Assembly (NCBI RefSeq): GCF_947623445.1
Contig: NC_135242.1
Location: 620,001 to 684,000, forward strand
Reading direction: 5' to 3'
Source of the DNA: Clavelina lepadiformis
Taxonomy: Eukaryota > Chordata > Ascidiacea > Aplousobranchia > Clavelinidae
Length of the DNA stretch: 64,000 bases
Shown: one piece after another, positions 1 to 13,719 of the stretch
Numbering within the stretch: position 1 is the stretch's first letter
Layout of the letters: each line of letters opens with the position of its first letter
Translations under genes and position numbers: made by a program
Notes under the pieces: generated by a model
Database searches by the model: none
Told to the model about the DNA's origin: nothing
The model's input: only the letters and a program-made list of their open reading frames with translations

Positions 1-310
1 CTAATCGTGTTGTTTTCCCAACTGTTTTGGAAAAACATTAGTTAAAAGCAAGTTCTTATCTTATCCCCTTATCCAAACTCATAACTCGCGGTAAACTACC
101 ATAAAAATGATGCGCTTATTTAAGAAACTAAACACCAGTTTACTAAAAACTCTAATAAAAATTACTTATGAACAACAAACTAATCTTTTTGAAGCTTGTT
201 CATGCGTTGGCTCCTACCTTCAACAATTAACACCGTCACTAAAGCGTATGAGACAGATAAATGCTTTACATCAAGTCAAGTAATAAATAGTTCCATTTTA
301 ATATTCCCAG
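1..310 (+). other. Intron of the TSSK-like gene (no coding signal)
   Basis: The first coding segment at 311 begins inside the kinase catalytic loop with a split codon, so this stretch is intron. The N-lobe exons (glycine loop, VAIK lysine, helix C) must lie left of the window. It is AT-rich and I see no coding segment in it on either strand. Confidence 0.7.
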
Positions 311-1232
<922 letters not shown>

Positions 1233-1723
1233 TTCTGGAGGAAATGTCCGCTTTTGAGGAACTTCTTTACATTTATTACGTTTTATAACAAAAATCTTAC
1301 TACATAAATCATTGGGATAGAACTCGAGCGCCATCCACTTAACTGCATTAACACGTTCGAAAATCTTATATTTTATGAAACCGATCTGATCACTAATTGC
1401 CATCCACGGGGTGGTGATGTTGAGCACGTTTTCAACTGCATTCGCATAATTGTAAATTTGTAACAAACCAGCGCAACAGCAGAAACATGAAAAGTAACTT
1501 TGCTTAAATTGCAATACGCCAGGGGCAGTGATATACAAGGCAGCATGACACTAACATACACCAACTTCAACTGTATATACTGTAATTTTATAACCTTCAA
1601 CAGACTACACTAGAAACTGACATGATTTGAAACTAAGGCCATATTCTGTGTATGCATTATAGCAGCGTTTTAATTGCAATCAGCTGAACTCTTAAGTTTG
1701 ATTGACAAAAATTTCTGCACGTG
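1233..1723. other. Convergent 3' intergenic region TSSK/NUDCD1
   Basis: About 490 bp between two convergent stop codons. It should hold both 3' UTRs. A reverse-complement AATAAA (TTTATT) at 1272-1277 could serve the minus-strand NUDCD1 transcript. No other gene is supported. Confidence 0.5.
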
Positions 1724-3565
1724 TCAAGCCCCAGCATCAACTGATATTTTAAAGACAACAAGTTCGCTGGATGTCAGCACGTACATTCGTTCATTCGACG
1801 CAACAAAGCCTAGAATGTTGTCGTTGCTGTCCAGGGTTGCCACCTGTTGCACGGCCACTTTACCAATGACCTGTCCGGACGATCGATTCCGCAGAGATGT
1901 TGTCAGCGGCGATGGCTGTCGGTAGATGAAGATCCGGCGCTGACATTCGCACAACGCTACGTACGACACATCAGGGGCACAAGCACAGAATTTAAGGTTA
2001 GTCTTGGAGGCGTGCACGTACCCAAGTGCATTAAAGGTAGCGCGATGCTTCCACAAGCGCCTGTTTGTGCCATCGCTGGTTACCTGCGGCTGCCACACGA
2101 AAGCATCAACATCATGTCGAAATACAACACCAAGTGGTTCGTTAGCATCAAGAACGCAATTAAACAACCACCGTAAACTGCTGACATCAGCATGATGCGT
2201 GAAAGTTTCACTCACGCTATCGAATTTTGCGAATGAAGCTGAAGAGTCATAATACGAGTCACATTCCTCCAATTCTCCAGGTCGAAAGACTCCCTCGCCA
2301 GGATTCTCTGTACTCAATGTCTCGGATGTCAGATGCTCCAGCTGCTTGTGAACTCTGGCGACCTCTTCCGAGTCAAGTTCAAGTTCACCTCGGTCATCAT
2401 CTTCGACAACAGAGAACCAGGTGTGACCTTCGACGGACTTCTGGATGGTCACCTCCAAGCGACCATCAATGATGGACCAGTTGCTCTCTTCTGGAACAGC
2501 ATCATGACAAAGACAGCCGTCGAGGAGGATGTTTGGTTCTGCATCTTTGTCAGGACGAATTCCCACTTTGATCTTTCTTGAACTTAAACTGTAAACAACA
2601 GACTGTTTATTGGCTGCAGGAGGCAGATCAATAAATACCAACACATCTTCCTTTGTCTGCTTCCATTTATACGGTGCTGGAGGTTTTGTGTTTTTATCAT
2701 TTTCATCAACGCCTGACTGAACAATGTCGTTTATTTCTGGATCTGCTTCGGAATTCCAACCTGGGCTATATTTAAATGGTGAGCTTGAAGCGATGTGCAG
2801 CTCTGTGGAGTCTTTGGCCAGCGCACAATAATTAGGAACATTTTTGCCGCGGAAGAGCTTTGACGCAGAAAGTTGGTAATCTTCATCGTTGGTTGATTTC
2901 TCCAAAGTTATCCATTCCAGTAAAACTTCGGTGACTGTTTCTGCTCCTTTCTCTGGCTCAGGTGAAGATATTTCCTCAAATTTAATAAAAAGGCATTCCA
3001 AAAAGTCTCTCTTTACATCGTCAGCTCCATCACTTCGTGCAGCAGAGTTAATAATCAGCGAAGGACTTTTCTTAACTTCATCGAAGTAAACAATCCTCCA
3101 CACATCGGTCGTCCAGCTTGCTCTGCATCCCGTTTCGAGAACGTACATCGCTCCGAACCCATCGCATGACACGCACAGTGTCGGTGATGGAAAATAAACA
3201 CTAGGTGGCAGTCTATCAGTATCAACTGCAATCTCTGAGCCAAAACTGAAGACAACCTTTGACGGTTCGATGTGAGTCTCTAGAGGAATGTGAAACCTCC
3301 GAAGGCAGAAAGTAGAATCCACAAAATAAACATTTTCCTTGTTCCAAGGATCAAGAATCAGATAATTGTGTAAAGTGAAGCATTTTATTTTTTCATAAGA
3401 AAATTCCTCATCGCCCGCATTGACTTGATATACACCGTCGGGAATTGCAGCTTTGTATGATGGCAGCGGGTTTAATGACAACTTGTAAGATTCAAATTTT
3501 GAATCGATTAATTTACGATCTGGTCGAAGTTCCACCAACGCCGGCTTCTTCACCTTATCAGCCAT
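1724..3565 (-). CDS. NUDCD1: NudC domain-containing protein 1 (NUDCD1), intronless
   Basis: Single uninterrupted frame of 613 codons, starting MADKVKKPALVELRPDR; human NUDCD1 (CML66) is about 583 residues. A CS/p23-like NudC domain lies around residues 298-390 (PYKWKQTKEDVLVFIDLP, later VTIQKSVEGHTWFSV). N- and C-terminal regions match the remembered NUDCD1 pattern, including the C-terminal block with LGYVHASKTNLKFCACAP. The human protein is a Hsp90/Hsp70 co-chaperone-type factor linked to the DHX15 splicing helicase; here that role is inferred from family membership. Lack of introns between intron-rich neighbours could reflect an old retrocopy replacement or plain intron loss; the frame looks fully functional. 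Confidence 0.9.
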   Translation of the reverse strand: MADKVKKPALVELRPDRKLIDSKFESYKLSLNPLPSYKAAIPDGVYQVNAGDEEFSYEKIKCFTLHNYLILDPWNKENVYFVDSTFCLRRFHIPLETHIEPSKVVFSFGSEIAVDTDRLPPSVYFPSPTLCVSCDGFGAMYVLETGCRASWTTDVWRIVYFDEVKKSPSLIINSAARSDGADDVKRDFLECLFIKFEEISSPEPEKGAETVTEVLLEWITLEKSTNDEDYQLSASKLFRGKNVPNYCALAKDSTELHIASSSPFKYSPGWNSEADPEINDIVQSGVDENDKNTKPPAPYKWKQTKEDVLVFIDLPPAANKQSVVYSLSSRKIKVGIRPDKDAEPNILLDGCLCHDAVPEESNWSIIDGRLEVTIQKSVEGHTWFSVVEDDDRGELELDSEEVARVHKQLEHLTSETLSTENPGEGVFRPGELEECDSYYDSSASFAKFDSVSETFTHHADVSSLRWLFNCVLDANEPLGVVFRHDVDAFVWQPQVTSDGTNRRLWKHRATFNALGYVHASKTNLKFCACAPDVSYVALCECQRRIFIYRQPSPLTTSLRNRSSGQVIGKVAVQQVATLDSNDNILGFVASNERMYVLTSSELVVFKISVDAGA

Positions 3566-5979
3566 TTCCTAAATTTAGAATCAATCTGTAACACATTTGC
3601 TCAAATTTTAGTGAAAGCAACAAAATATTGCAGTGTAGGTCGTCTTTATTTTTGCATTCTGTCTTGAGAAATACCAAAAAACGGAATCATGAATTGAAAA
3701 TGACAAATTATGGAATTACATGGACCCACTGAGCAAGAGCAGATGGAAGAAGCAATTGCGGCCAGCGGTGCCAAAACGACACTCGACAGACCCGCAGGTC
3801 AAGGTGGTTCTAAAATGATAAGATTTAGCGACATAAATATGGTTTTGGTTGCGTTTCTTCATGTCACCCCATCGTGTGGCAGGCATTCAAGTTTCGAATG
3901 AACCAGAAGGTCACACTGCAGGACTCTTGGTGGGTGGTTATTGACATCACATAACACAATTTCCCAACAAAAATACTTCTCATGCAATGCACTACACGTG
4001 CACTTATAAAGTACAAGTTAAGTTCCTGGCCCTTTTCAACCAAGGTAGATAAACCACACAAAAATAAAGAAATATGGTAATTCACATCGCTATTATTCAT
4101 TCAGTTAAACTCAAACTTAGGTAAAGAGGCAACATTCTTAGATCAAGCAAGCATGTTAATGACGTCATTATTACTAATACAGGCGTATACTGATATTAGC
4201 ATGGTATCTGCAGTTATAAATAAGTTATGTTAAATTGATAATTGCACACCACAACAGAAAGCATGGAACTGCCCTCAACGCTTTTCAAGACTCTGCTTGG
4301 TGCAGAAAAATGTCTCTTTTTTTACCACCAACAAGAGGTTTAGGTTAGTTCTCGTTGCAGACTGCAACATGCACATTTATGCAGTACATTTATTTTACAC
4401 CCGGCACACCTCCAACAAGACATCTAATCAAATCGAGAAGTGCCTCCCATCAATCAATCAAACCATCCAGCCTGGGTGTAAAATCCGATATAATTTGCAC
4501 ACCTTATACCTGAAACTGTTGAAAGTAAAAGATCTTGAGAGAAGAAATTTTGTGTAAAGAAACAAAACTATTGGCATGCATTTTGCGACTGCACAGTCCA
4601 GACTGCAAAGTTTGGCATAAGGTGCACTCAATACCTGAATAACCTGCTTTTCATGAGTTTCAGTCAGTCAGTGCATTATTTCGCATCTAATGACTTGGAC
4701 AGAATTTCTGTGAACTTAACTTTTAACTGATTTAAAGACTGAATTAGTCAACGTGTGTACATTTCTGTGTAACTGCGCACCTAAGTGTTCAATTTCATTG
4801 CATCTAAGCTTTTTTGGTTGTTTAGCGCACCTAAGATCTTGCTGATTATAAAACGATCATACTCCACAGTCCTTAGTGGAAAGATTGGCGCCTGCATGCC
4901 TGATTTCGAGAAGAAAACTGTCGCACTTTTAAAATTTCCAAATTCGGTAACAGTCGGTATAATAGACGCTGCCTATCAAATTTATTCAAATTAATCTCGT
5001 TCAGTCTTTCTAGTTTTAATATAAAAAGTTATTCAGTCTTTCTAGTTAGACTATTAACATCAAAATATGCTCAAGTAGACAAGCCTTAAGCACTTAAACT
5101 AGCCTTAGGCCTAAGCATAAAAAACTTATTTCACTTGTGATACCAAAATGTACCACATGTGCCATTGTGTGGAAACATTCCTATACCCACTATAGGCCTA
5201 TACCTGCTTCGCAAAATAGTAACACAGTAAGAAAAGACTCTTCCAGTGTATACCGTAGTAATTACTGATGCTACTGTGACAACGTGAATAAATTTGCTGC
5301 ATTTGACAGTAAATTATAAGATCAAAGTCAATAATTTTAAAAGCAATTAAAAATATAACAAACGCAATTTCTGACATAAAAAAACTTTTTTGTCTGAAAA
5401 TAATTTCCAATGAAGTTATTCCTTCTATGAATGAGAACTACCTCAATAATTCATAGAAATCATATTCTTTCACAATTTAACAATTGCTTCCTTCCATGCA
5501 AACAATCAAAAGATGATGAAATATATTTATTGGAATAGTGCACCTTTAATTAAAATATGTGCGGATATTTTATGAAATGAAAATACAGCCGAAAACCATT
5601 TCATGAATCATGATGACACTTTACAAAAAATAACTAAGCAAAAATATTATTTAAGATTCCGTAATAGGCTTGAGAACATCACTGAGATGACAATTTATGG
5701 CACTTGCAACTTCCAACTAAAGATTTGCTGTTTACCATAAATGCAAAAGTTAAAGTTATCATTTCTTAGGTTTAGCAACAGTTGCTGGTTTTAGTTAGTT
5801 GAAGAGAAAAAATCACAGATACACAGCTATGGGAAAACGCCCAATAAAAATTTATGTTATATAATGAAATTACACATATGTCCTATTTACACCTCAAGAA
5901 ACTTTAAATAATTGCAATATAATAACTGCATGTGCATAGCATGTAAAAAATTACAAAACTAGTATTGGAACAAAGCAAA
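3566..5979. other. Intergenic, NUDCD1 promoter side to D2HGDH 3' end
   Basis: About 2.4 kb, AT-rich. It contains the NUDCD1 upstream region and a TGACGTCA octamer at 4160-4167. A short plus-strand open stretch at 3710-3840 starts with ATG and has codon-like composition, but no homology is recognised and no downstream exon is found. The rest shows no gene, RNA gene or clear repeat that I can support. Confidence 0.5.
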
Positions 5980-8900
5980 TTAAAAATTATCAGGCAGCAT
6001 TTTATAGGGATTTAAGATTCCTTTTGGATCAAAGAGCTGCTTTATTTTCTTCATCATCATAATCTCTTCCTTGGACTTGGTATAAGCCATGTACTGCCTC
6101 TTTTTGAATCTGAAACATTGCAATGTGTCTGGATAACTTCAGTTTGTTTCATGCAAATTGACAACAAATTTCAGGATATGAATAAAGATTCCGGAAATAG
6201 AAAGAGCAAATACCCGAGCCCATGCTCAGCACTGACACTGCCTTTATGCCTGGACGTCCATTCATAGACAAACGGTTCAACGGCAGAGTGAATGTCACGG
6301 CTGTATTTCTCACAGGTTATGTTTAAATGCAGGTTGCCGTCGCCTGTTGTTGTTAAAACTTACATGAACACTAAGTTGTGTAAAATATCTTAAAGTGTAG
6401 CATGTGCAAGGCTGTTAGATGGAGAAATTAGACACATAGTTGAACATGTGATATGGTGAAATTATCCACTTTTGCAACAGAACTAAAAGTTCATAGATTT
6501 AGTTCTAAATCGATAAAGCCAGGTACTATGTCACCTAAATGTCCATAACCAACAACACTTTTGCAAATTCCTTTCAAGTGTTCCCTTGATGCTCGCACCA
6601 GATCGTACATTTTATCTGTTGGCAGCGAGAAATCATATTTAAAATTGTAACCGTCATGCAACATCGCTTCTGCCATCCTCTCTCGTAAGCCCCATATTGC
6701 CTACGACATTGACAATTGATATGAGTATGGTATACATGCAATTCTAAAAAATCCTATTACATCACTCCGTTGTTTTACATATGTTTGATCAAAGGCTCTA
6801 AACAAGAGGACAATGCTTCACACAGACACAATATAACCTCCATCTTCGTATAATCTGTGGCAAGTGTTCCATCATCAGCTATCCCTGCATCCATCACCTC
6901 CTCCAGGAACCGGCCCAACTTCTCCTCATCATGGGAAGCATTTGATCCTGGATGAAAGAAATTGTTGGAAAATAAACTCCCTGGTCGACACAAATGGCAA
7001 AAACACATTGTGGTGCATTTATTGGAAGGCATCAATCGACGAAAAAGATGTGTTGGTTTGATATAACAATCTTTATCCTCGGTCTATGCATGAATGAAAC
7101 CAAGCGATGAATCCTCATTGCTTGAGCACTGGTTATCAAGTTAATCTTTGCGCAAGTTCCGATTGTCACATATTTTATTTTTGATTTTTTAAATTTATTT
7201 TATATTGTCCGAGCTGACCACCAGATCCACTGAACAGGAACAAGTGTCGTTAATAAGCTCAAGGGAATTACAATGACATAACGTCACTGGGTATCGAACT
7301 CAAAACACGAGCCACACATTTTGTGAGTCCAGCACTCTAAACACTCCAGTCGTGTTAATAGAAATGCAGGTACAAGTGGTTTACAACAATTATTGAGACA
7401 GATTATGACATCACTATTTACATTGTGGTGCTTAAAACTGAATTTACCTGATGTTTCGATGAGAATATAAAACGGACAATCAGCAATTGGGTTGGTCATG
7501 TTAAGGTGGTGAGTAACATTCCGCATACATTCCGAGTCCATGAACTCAACAGCCGATAAAATCTCACCTAAGTCTTTACGAGCACATTGCTGAATTTTTA
7601 AAACTTTCTCGAATGATTCCACCCCTATAAATTGCACAAAGTAGAATAACTTTGATGGTAAAGTTACATCTTAAGCTCTTTTTAAAATAAGAATAATTAA
7701 ATGAACTTAAAATGCAATAAAGCACAAATCAAAGACCAGATGTGTTTATTTGTACCAGTGGTAACCAACCTTCCCTATGTGCAGACACCTAGCAGTACAA
7801 ATCTTTCCTTTACAGACCCCAACATTAAAGTTGCTTATGGTGTTACATATTAAAGTAAAGTGAGAAATTAAAGTATAACTCGCAGACCCTATTTCCACCT
7901 TCGCAGACCCCCAGGCTGGAAACCACTGACGTATATATTAGCAGTCAAAGTGTACCGAGAAAAGCGACATTCACAGATGCAGGCTTCTGAGGGCAGAGGA
8001 TGGAGAGAGCGGTGACCACCCCGAGTGTTCCTTCCGACCCGATCATCAACTGCTTCAGGTCATACCCGGTGTTGTCCTTGCGTAACGTCGACAGACAATC
8101 AAGCACCTTGCCGTCTGATAACACCTGAACAAATATTGAAATATAAAAAAAACCTTCAATTGTTTTGAATGTAACATTAATAGGATGGTTTAAGCCAGAC
8201 ACAAGAATCTTAATTCACTGGCGTACAATTCATTAGTAAAATAATTATAAATGCCCAAGTCAAATGGTTTAAGTTACCTTAGTTAAAAACTTAATACTTT
8301 TAGTAGAATTACATCACTATGAATGCTAAGTGGCATACTGTCAGCTTCTCAGATCACATTTGACAAAACAGTTTTTGAAAAAATAAATTACGATGCAATT
8401 GTGCGTATTTTTGTTGAAATGAATGAATGCAAATGTTGATGTAATTCGGAGCTTTCAAACAACTCACTACATGACCAAGAATGAAAACAAAACACAGAGT
8501 TGTGCATTCGGCAATATTTCATTCATTTTTCATCATTTTACAGCAAAAAAACATTTCAACAGGTGGCGCTATAGCTGTGTTTTATTACACAATCGCATTT
8601 AACAGAGGCCTACTAACAAAATGAAATGACAGCGTAACCGTGCACAAAAAGACATTTCCATGCAAATCGCTTGAAATATGCAGCTGGTTTAAAGCAAAAA
8701 AAAGATCAACAAAAGTAACATCACAAATAAACTAGTCATACGTAGGAATTACATAACTAGTAATATAAAGTGTTGGTAAGTAAGGAATTAATTAATTATT
8801 GATTAATTATATAAATATATATAATTCTAATATATAATCATAAAATAATCAATTAGTGACTCATATAATTACTGCTTCAACTCCTAGTACAGTGCCACGT

Positions 8901-10495
8901 AGCGATCCATATCTCAATAATCTGAGTCCCCCGGCATTGGTGGAAATATTTCCCCCCAGGTGGCAACTTCCTTTCGCACCAAGGTCCAGTGGAGCAATCA
9001 GACCATGACCTGCAAGCTCCTTATTGGCTGTTTCCAAAATGCAGCCGGCCTGGCACACCAATACACCTGACAGAATGAAGCTCAATGACAGAATGAACGG
9101 CAAAATCGAGAGATTACGTTTTTAAGCAGTTTGCAACGATATCTGTGGATTTTCACCTGAAATTGGATCAATTGAAATTATTTTGTTCATTCTTTGTGTC
9201 GAGAGAATCACTTCGTCAAACACAGGAACACTTCCACCCACAAGCCCAGTGTTTCCACCCTTAAAATGATTGAATTTAAAACAATACGGGCAACAATTAC
9301 TGAAAAACTTGAAGTCTTAAAAAGTTGACGCAAGTGAAACTCCGACAAACCTGTGGACAGACAGCCAGGTTTCTTTCATTACAATGTTTCAATATTTCCG
9401 ACACTTCTTTGGTGGACTTTGGCTTCACCATGAGCTTTATGGCCATGTTAATTTTTCAAGAACATAAATAATAACAAACAAATGGAAAAAATGCTTTCGC
9501 TGTATATAGATAATGATTTAAACACCAAAAAATCTGTATTTGAAGCAAAATTGCATTATTGGAGGTAAGCAGTTGTGTTCGTTGAAAAAATAAGATGCTT
9601 AAATAAAGTAAGGCGATAGATTATATAGTTACACATCGGTGTAGCAAATGGCTTTGACTGATGACTATGACTTCTGCAAAACTAAAATAATCTTGCATTT
9701 CTACATGAAAAATTGAATGCAAAAAATTTATGTTGGGATAAATCCTTAAAACTCAATTCTGATATGAAAATAAGAGACCCACGACTTTAAGATTAAGAAG
9801 AAAGAAGATGACTAATATTGCAAAACATATCTAAACATTTTACAAAATATTCCGTAAAATTTTGCTGTAAAATAATCGAAATCAAAATAATCGCTTGTAT
9901 TAAATTAAGAGTTTTGTTTGCACAACTCATTGAAAGTTTAAGTGCCACTAAAAGTTAAATTAAATTCTGCAATCTACACAAGAAATCATTAATTCTTACC
10001 TTACTTTGCCCTCGAACAGTTTTCAACCAGTCAATATTATTTCCCTCCAAATCGCTTGGATCAGCAACAACGTGTGAACATCCGACGATGTCACTAAATA
10101 TGCTGATGTCTTCCGAGGCAATTTCTCCATAGTTTCCCCTGGAATAGTCAAAAATAGTAAAAAACTTAAGAAAAAATTGCAATGCTGCGGCATCATATCT
10201 TATCATAGTTGACAGTTGCGGAAAAAATTAAAAATTTTAATTTGTTAAAATAATTGATTTTGTTTTTCCAAAAAACTTAATCAAGTTGATAAAGAAGAAA
10301 AAAAAACAAAAGTTTCCAATTTCCAAGCAAATCATAATCTACATGGCTGCAGGCCTATTACGGTACGAGCTTAGAAAATGACCTTTCAACTTTGTAAGTG
10401 TCCGACGTCAGTGGTGTTTGACTGAAGGCGGCTCGGACATTTCTGATTAAACTTTTACTTGCAGCAAACTTACTTAAAGCTTGAAGGAGACGCAT
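5980..10495 (-). CDS. D2HGDH: D-2-hydroxyglutarate dehydrogenase, mitochondrial
   Basis: FAD-dependent mitochondrial enzyme that oxidises D-2-hydroxyglutarate to 2-oxoglutarate. Eleven exons on the minus strand, given here in genomic order: 5980-6109, 6214-6343, 6535-6700, 6838-6947, 7448-7624, 7956-8124, 8873-9066, 9157-9259, 9351-9434, 10000-10138, 10383-10495. They sum to 1515 nt, an exact 504 residues plus stop (human 521). The start ATG gives a basic, serine-rich leader ([20 protein letters not shown]) typical of mitochondrial import. FAD-binding motifs are [19 protein letters not shown] and [20 protein letters not shown]; next come [18 protein letters not shown] and GSEGTLG. The C-terminal cap has [15 protein letters not shown], with the metal-site histidines, SAEHGLG, and ends [16 protein letters not shown]. 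All catalytic motifs look intact. A hAT-like MITE sits in the intron at 7756-7928. Confidence 0.93.
7756..7928. mobile_element. Short hAT-like MITE in a D2HGDH intron
   Basis: A 173-bp segment starting CAGTGGTAACCAACC and ending in the reverse complement of CAGTGGTTTCCAGCCTGGGG. This terminal inverted repeat is the form typical of hAT-superfamily non-autonomous elements (CAGTGGTTCCCAACC type). An 8-bp target duplication is not clearly preserved, so this is an old copy. It is intronic and does not affect coding exons. Confidence 0.65.
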
Positions 10496-13161
10496 TACTG
10501 GACGCACGCATAGAAGCCTCTGCAAAATCTAATTCTACTTGGAGTAAGCTTTACTCCGTCACAAACACCGGCACGCTTGTCCACTTTATGCGACTGCAGA
10601 ACTCCGGTGCATTAAAATATAACAATTGATGACGGGAGTGTTTGCTTTGTGGGGAGTTACCCTGTGGCGATACAATCAAATAACACTTCAAAATTATTTT
10701 GTAGCTTTAAGGAGCGAAGTCCCAGTTTAATATCGACATGGGATGAAAGTTCATTCAGTGCCAGTGCCATTCTACAAGCTGAATGCGGGGGAAAAGGAAA
10801 CAGTACGAGTCAACTGATGCTGAATATATCTATATTAACAGTATATTTGACAAGTTGTCCCCAGGTTTCTCAGCTGGAGGTCTCAATGTTATTCGATAAC
10901 GTAACCTGCTCCATGGAACTGGACACGGGCTCTCAAGGAAGTTTTTTATCTGCGTCCATATGGGAGCAGTTGGCCAGTCCTAAACTGAGGAGACCAGACT
11001 TCAGCTACCACTTAGCTTCGTCTCACCCAATGCCTGTAAAAGGATGTTTAACTGCAACAACGGTGTCACCAACATCGGCTACGGAAGCAGATGTAACCTT
11101 CACGGTTTCAGCAATTCCCGGGCTCAACCTTCTCGACCGGGACGCAGCTAAAGAAATGGAATTTTCCTTAGCCCGCATGCTCTATCCCGTTGCAGTGTGA
11201 TGCCGACTCAACATAGTCACCGGTATCGAGATGCCCGAACAAGGTGGACTGAGCGGATACGAGCTGGAAGTGCAGTTTTAGGCCGATACCAAACCTATGT
11301 TCTGCAAACCAACATCAGTTCTGATAGTTTAGCAAGAGAACATCAACAAAGCATGAAACGTCGGGATTGCAAAGGGCACCTGGACACGAGCTATGTTCAA
11401 CTGTTGGGGCAGCCCGATAGTTCCTGTACGTAGAGCCTTGCTGCAAGGAGAATCCAAAGCTACAATTAAAGTTTTTGGAGGTTATTTCATCTCAGTCACT
11501 GGCCAGCTGGAAGCTCATCGCCATCTCCTACCACTTCCGGAAGAGTTACTGCGAAAGCTTGATAGATTCTGTTTTTCAAAGATTAACCTGGCTGACGTTC
11601 ACCATCAGATTGGACAAATATCTGGAGAGTGACAAGCGACTGGCTTTCAATAATTATCGAAGAGTTCTGCTGCAGAACTGCTTAACGTTCAGCATTTCTT
11701 CAGCCCATGAAGATTTTCATGCACAATATAGATGGTGGGTGACTTTAGTTGAGGTAAGATACAAGGGTAGATAATTTTTAACAAAGAATTTGTAACCAGG
11801 TTTATTTCTGAGATATCTGGCAGAAATATCCAAAATCCCAATCCCAAAATTTATCTTCAATTTTTGTTCTCTCAATAATGAGAACTCAGATAAACATGTG
11901 TTGAGGTTAAACAAAAGAATGTTGCTTATTAAGAATTTTATGCTGATTTGTGTTACAGAAAACAAAAATGTTTGGTTGTAAACAAGAACTTGTATATGAA
12001 AACAGTAATTCGTTGCACTACTTGTTACGCTGATAAAAATCTAGAATTTTAAGATTGTAAACAAAAGCACTATCTGTCAGTTAAACATTCTGGCCAACAT
12101 TACAGCGATCCGTCTTTTACTGTAGAAGTCTTTGTTCTGGTTCGTGCACTATCCTGGCACGTTGACCTTTGTGGCGTCATTAGAGGACTTGTGAGCTTAA
12201 ACTGTGATTGTGACTTAAACGTGATGCTTGGATCACCAGGACAACCATAACCAGCAATTCAACCATTGCAGACTTATGGACTTAAAGTTATACGTGGCTC
12301 CAACCGCCACTGGGTCATGCGGGATATTGTCATTTATGAAAATTGGTTTTCGGGAAACCGTTGTGTAAACCCATCCAAATACTAGTGACGTTCTGCACAC
12401 AGATTTCACATTGACACGTCATTAAAATGACTTGGATACAATTCTGTATGACACAGATTCTGCTCAGTAACTGTTGGTGATAAAAAGAAACAAAACTTCA
12501 GCTAATTTTTGTTGTTGTGTTGAGCGTTGATTTCAAGATAGGCTACATCGGTAGTTATCTAATAACATGATTCTCACAGTTTTTGTTGGCGATCGCAATA
12601 ATAATGGATGGAATTTATATATTCATGGAGATTTCGCATTTTTGTCAATGACAAGGAAAAGACAAACAAATAAATGATCATCAATCAATCATTTTATTTT
12701 TTGTCAAAAGCGCGGGGGGACGAAAAAAATCAAACCGGTTGTTACTGGCATATGCCAATGAACGGGAAAAGAAACAAAGCTTAAAAAAATAAGGTAATAG
12801 TTGTTGATAAGAACTAGCACAGCCACTAAACCTATAAAGTATGTTTTTATTTTATTCCAATCTTCCTTGTGATTTTATTCATTAATTGTTCGTGATCATG
12901 TGTTTTATTGTGATATAACTACAACGGTGAGCATCCTAAGTTTCGCTCCGCACAGTCAATGGCGATAAATAAACGGTACGATAATCTTGGGCGACTCTAC
13001 GCGACGCCATTTCGCTCAAAGTGTCTATTTTTACTTTCCGCTAATCGATTAGGCGCTGTTGGTTTTTGTGCAGTAGGTTGGAATTTCTCGATGATTCCGT
13101 GTCCAGTTTCAGGTGTGTCGCGTTTGCTTTAAGGTTCGCTTGGTTGTCTTAAAAATAGCCC
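10496..13161. other. Intergenic D2HGDH/NTPCR with retroelement remnant
   Basis: Divergent spacer between D2HGDH (minus) and NTPCR (plus), so it contains both promoters. The part from about 10.65 to 11.7 kb is a decayed retroelement, listed separately. From about 11.8 to 12.9 kb the sequence is AT-rich without a supported feature. The last 250 bp upstream of NTPCR are less AT-rich and probably hold its promoter and 5' UTR. Confidence 0.5.
10649..11740 (+). mobile_element. Decayed LTR-retroelement pol remnant (Ty3/Gypsy-like)
   Basis: A broken fossil on the plus strand. A retropepsin-like segment around 10.88-11.17 kb shows the aspartic-protease signature ELDTGSQGSF followed by a plausible flap and IPGLNLLDRDA region. 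A segment near 11.58-11.61 kb (KINLADVHHQIG) recalls the conserved KxDLxxAYHQI block at the start of Ty3/Gypsy reverse transcriptases. No LTRs, integrase or RNase H were recognised nearby, so only a fragment remains and it is broken in several places. Boundaries are approximate. It lies about 150 bp upstream of the D2HGDH start codon. Confidence 0.55.
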
Positions 13162-13719
13162 ATGCCTCGTCATCATATTTTTCTTACCGGTGTACCGGGT
13201 GTGGGGAAAACCACTTTAATTAAGAAAATTGTAAAAGCCCTCCAGGACAAAGGACGCATCTTGAACGGATTTTACACCGAAGAGTTGCGGGAAAACGGTT
13301 CCAGAACCGGGTTCGACGTTGTGAGCTTAGATGGATCGCGTTCCCCTCTGGCAAGAATACGGAAAGATGCAACTTATAAGAAACAACCCACGGTTGGAAA
13401 ATATGCTGTTAAATTGGATGAATTTGAAAGAACAGCGATCCCATTGTTAAAACACGAAGTAAGAGCTGACCGAAATGTCGTGGTTGTTATTGATGAAGTT
13501 GGAAAAATGGAACTATTTAGTAAAGTTTTCCAGAGCAAAGTTTCCCAATTATTAAATTGCAGTGAAGTTGTTGTTCTGGGGACAATACCAGTCAAGAAAA
13601 GTTTTCCCATACAATTTGTTGAAGAAATAAGACAAAGGGCTGATGTTAGAGTTTTTGAAATAACTTTTCAGAATAGAAATAACATTTTTGAAGAAATAAT
13701 AAATTCGCTTCTTGTTTAA
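13162..13719 (+). CDS. NTPCR: Cancer-related nucleoside-triphosphatase (NTPCR / THEP1 family), intronless
   Basis: Complete 185-residue P-loop NTPase (human NTPCR about 190 residues) that hydrolyses nucleoside triphosphates with broad specificity. Walker A is GVPGVGKTT at residues 10-18; Walker B is VVVVIDEVGKMEL around residues 106-118, the DEVGKMEL signature being diagnostic of the THEP1/NTPCR family. Other family blocks present are GFYTEELRENGSRTGFDVVSLDG and YAVKLDEFE, and a late VLGTIP segment. Both N- and C-terminus are intact and no intron is needed. The upstream ATG context has no competing in-frame start. Confidence 0.95.
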   Translation: MPRHHIFLTGVPGVGKTTLIKKIVKALQDKGRILNGFYTEELRENGSRTGFDVVSLDGSRSPLARIRKDATYKKQPTVGKYAVKLDEFERTAIPLLKHEVRADRNVVVVIDEVGKMELFSKVFQSKVSQLLNCSEVVVLGTIPVKKSFPIQFVEEIRQRADVRVFEITFQNRNNIFEEIINSLLV

